Shown here: one piece after another, positions 4,797 through 5,286 of the stretch | Layout of the letters: each line of letters starts with the position of its first letter | How positions within the stretch are numbered: the stretch's first letter is position 1 | Assembly: GCA_041300865.1 (NCBI GenBank) | Contig: JBFYTF010000679.1 | Coordinates: 1 to 5,286 of the forward strand | Length of the DNA: 5,286 bases | Direction: 5' to 3' | From: JAAYZQ01 sp041300865 | GTDB lineage: Bacteria; Chloroflexota; Anaerolineae; JAAYZQ01 | Notes under the pieces: generated by a model | Told to the model about the DNA's origin: nothing | What the model saw: the letters and a program-made list of their open reading frames with translations, nothing else | Databases searched by the model: none | Program-made: the position numbers and the translations under genes

Positions 4797-5201
4797 ATGG
4801 CAGTCATCGACGCCAGCGTCTATGTCGCGCTCATCAATGCCCACGAAAAGGACTATGCCCGGAGCTGGGCCTGGTTGGAGCGAGCAAAGGGCGAACGCCA
4901 AGCAATCATCGCGCCCGTAATCCTGATGGCAGAAGTAGCTGCCGCGCTCAGTCGCGGGGCAGGAGACCCGGCGCTCGCTCACCGAGTTGTGCAACAACTG
5001 CAACATGGGGGAGTGGTTCAGTTGGTCGCGGTTACCATGCCTCTGGCGGAGAGGGCGGCTGCCATCGCCGCGGACTATCAGATCCGTGGCTGTGATGCGG
5101 TATACGCCGCCCTGGCGAGCCAACTCGACGATTGTTTGGTTACCCTTGATGGGCAACAACTGAAGCGCTGCGCAGACATCGTGGAGGCGCGAGAACCGTA
5201 G
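4797..5201 (+). CDS. vapC: VapC-type PIN-domain ribonuclease toxin
   Basis: This 134-residue single PIN domain is a Mg2+-dependent endoribonuclease toxin; family members cleave tRNA or rRNA. The acidic metal-binding set is complete: Asp5 in VIDASVYVALI, Glu46 in LMAEVAAAL, Asp100 in GCDAVYAALA and Asp118 in LVTLDGQQL. The usual final TxDxxL motif is present as TLDGQQL. The start ATG at 4797 follows the antitoxin stop by 3 bases, with only a weak AGG at 4788-4790, so translational coupling to the antitoxin is likely. The length matches the family. With all four acidic residues present it is probably an active nuclease. Its RNA target cannot be inferred. Confidence 0.92.
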   Translation: MAVIDASVYVALINAHEKDYARSWAWLERAKGERQAIIAPVILMAEVAAALSRGAGDPALAHRVVQQLQHGGVVQLVAVTMPLAERAAAIAADYQIRGCDAVYAALASQLDDCLVTLDGQQLKRCADIVEAREP

Positions 5202-5204
5202 CAT

Positions 5205-5228
5205 CTGTAAGGCCACCAGTGTGACCGG
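5205..5228 (+). repeat. Right copy of the 24-base imperfect direct repeat flanking phd-vapC
   Basis: It begins 3 bases after the vapC stop and matches 4409-4432 at 21 of 24 positions. The similarity ends soon after the shared GACCGG core. Confidence 0.55.
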
Positions 5229-5231
5229 AAA

Positions 5232-5283
5232 GGGCCGGCGAAACTCCGGAAGTGTCGCATCTGTGCACGGTGGGCGCCGGCCC
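5232..5283. repeat. 9-bp perfect GC-only inverted repeat near the right edge
   Basis: GGGCCGGCG (5232-5240) and CGCCGGCCC (5275-5283) are exact reverse complements separated by 34 bases. They lie 30 bases past vapC. A long-loop terminator stem, the ends of a small repeat element or chance are all possible. The sequence beyond the right arm is cut off after three bases. Confidence 0.4.
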
Positions 5284-5286
5284 GAG

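Overview
The window is GC-rich (roughly 60%), densely coding on the + strand only, and uses bacterial Shine-Dalgarno starts. The style (GC-rich, small toxin-antitoxin pairs, an Fpg/EndoVIII-type glycosylase in several copies) suggests an environmental or thermophilic bacterium, perhaps Chloroflexota. No rRNA or single-copy marker is present, so this placement is a weak inference.

The outstanding feature is the layout. Four separate, same-strand remnants of the 3' half of a formamidopyrimidine-DNA glycosylase gene (fpg/mutM: H2TH region plus C-terminal zinc finger) alternate with unrelated accessory genes: fpg fragment 1 (1-429, cut by the window edge), a zinc-independent MDR oxidoreductase (545-1573), fpg fragment 2 (about 1764-2071), a hicB-hicA pair (2198-2649), fpg fragment 3 (about 2823-3405), a SnoaL/NTF2-like gene (3496-3879), fpg fragment 4 (about 4021-4414), and a Phd-type antitoxin with a VapC PIN toxin (4524-5201). 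Fragments 2-4 lack the N-terminal catalytic domain, and all four are frameshifted. Each cargo starts about 90-130 bases after the preceding fpg remnant. The next remnant starts about 140-190 bases after the cargo ends.

Three fragments (1, 3, 4) carry the frame break at the same place, just before the zinc finger, although they have diverged mostly at silent positions. Fragments 3 and 4 also share a 30-base in-frame insertion that fragment 1 lacks. The remnants are therefore related by duplication, conversion or recombination of an already altered fpg family, and could have acted as homologous arms that gather or shuffle cargo.

The two toxin-antitoxin pairs have the clearest expression signals. 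Near-consensus promoters (TTGCCT-N17-TATAAT and TTGACG-N17-TATAAT) lie directly downstream of fpg remnants, and the phd-vapC promoter is overlapped by a palindromic operator-like array. The phd-vapC module is flanked by imperfect 24-base direct repeats. The MDR and SnoaL-like genes have strong ribosome binding sites but no convincing own promoter. The cargo genes share no obvious pathway; the region reads as an accessory island of small independent modules.
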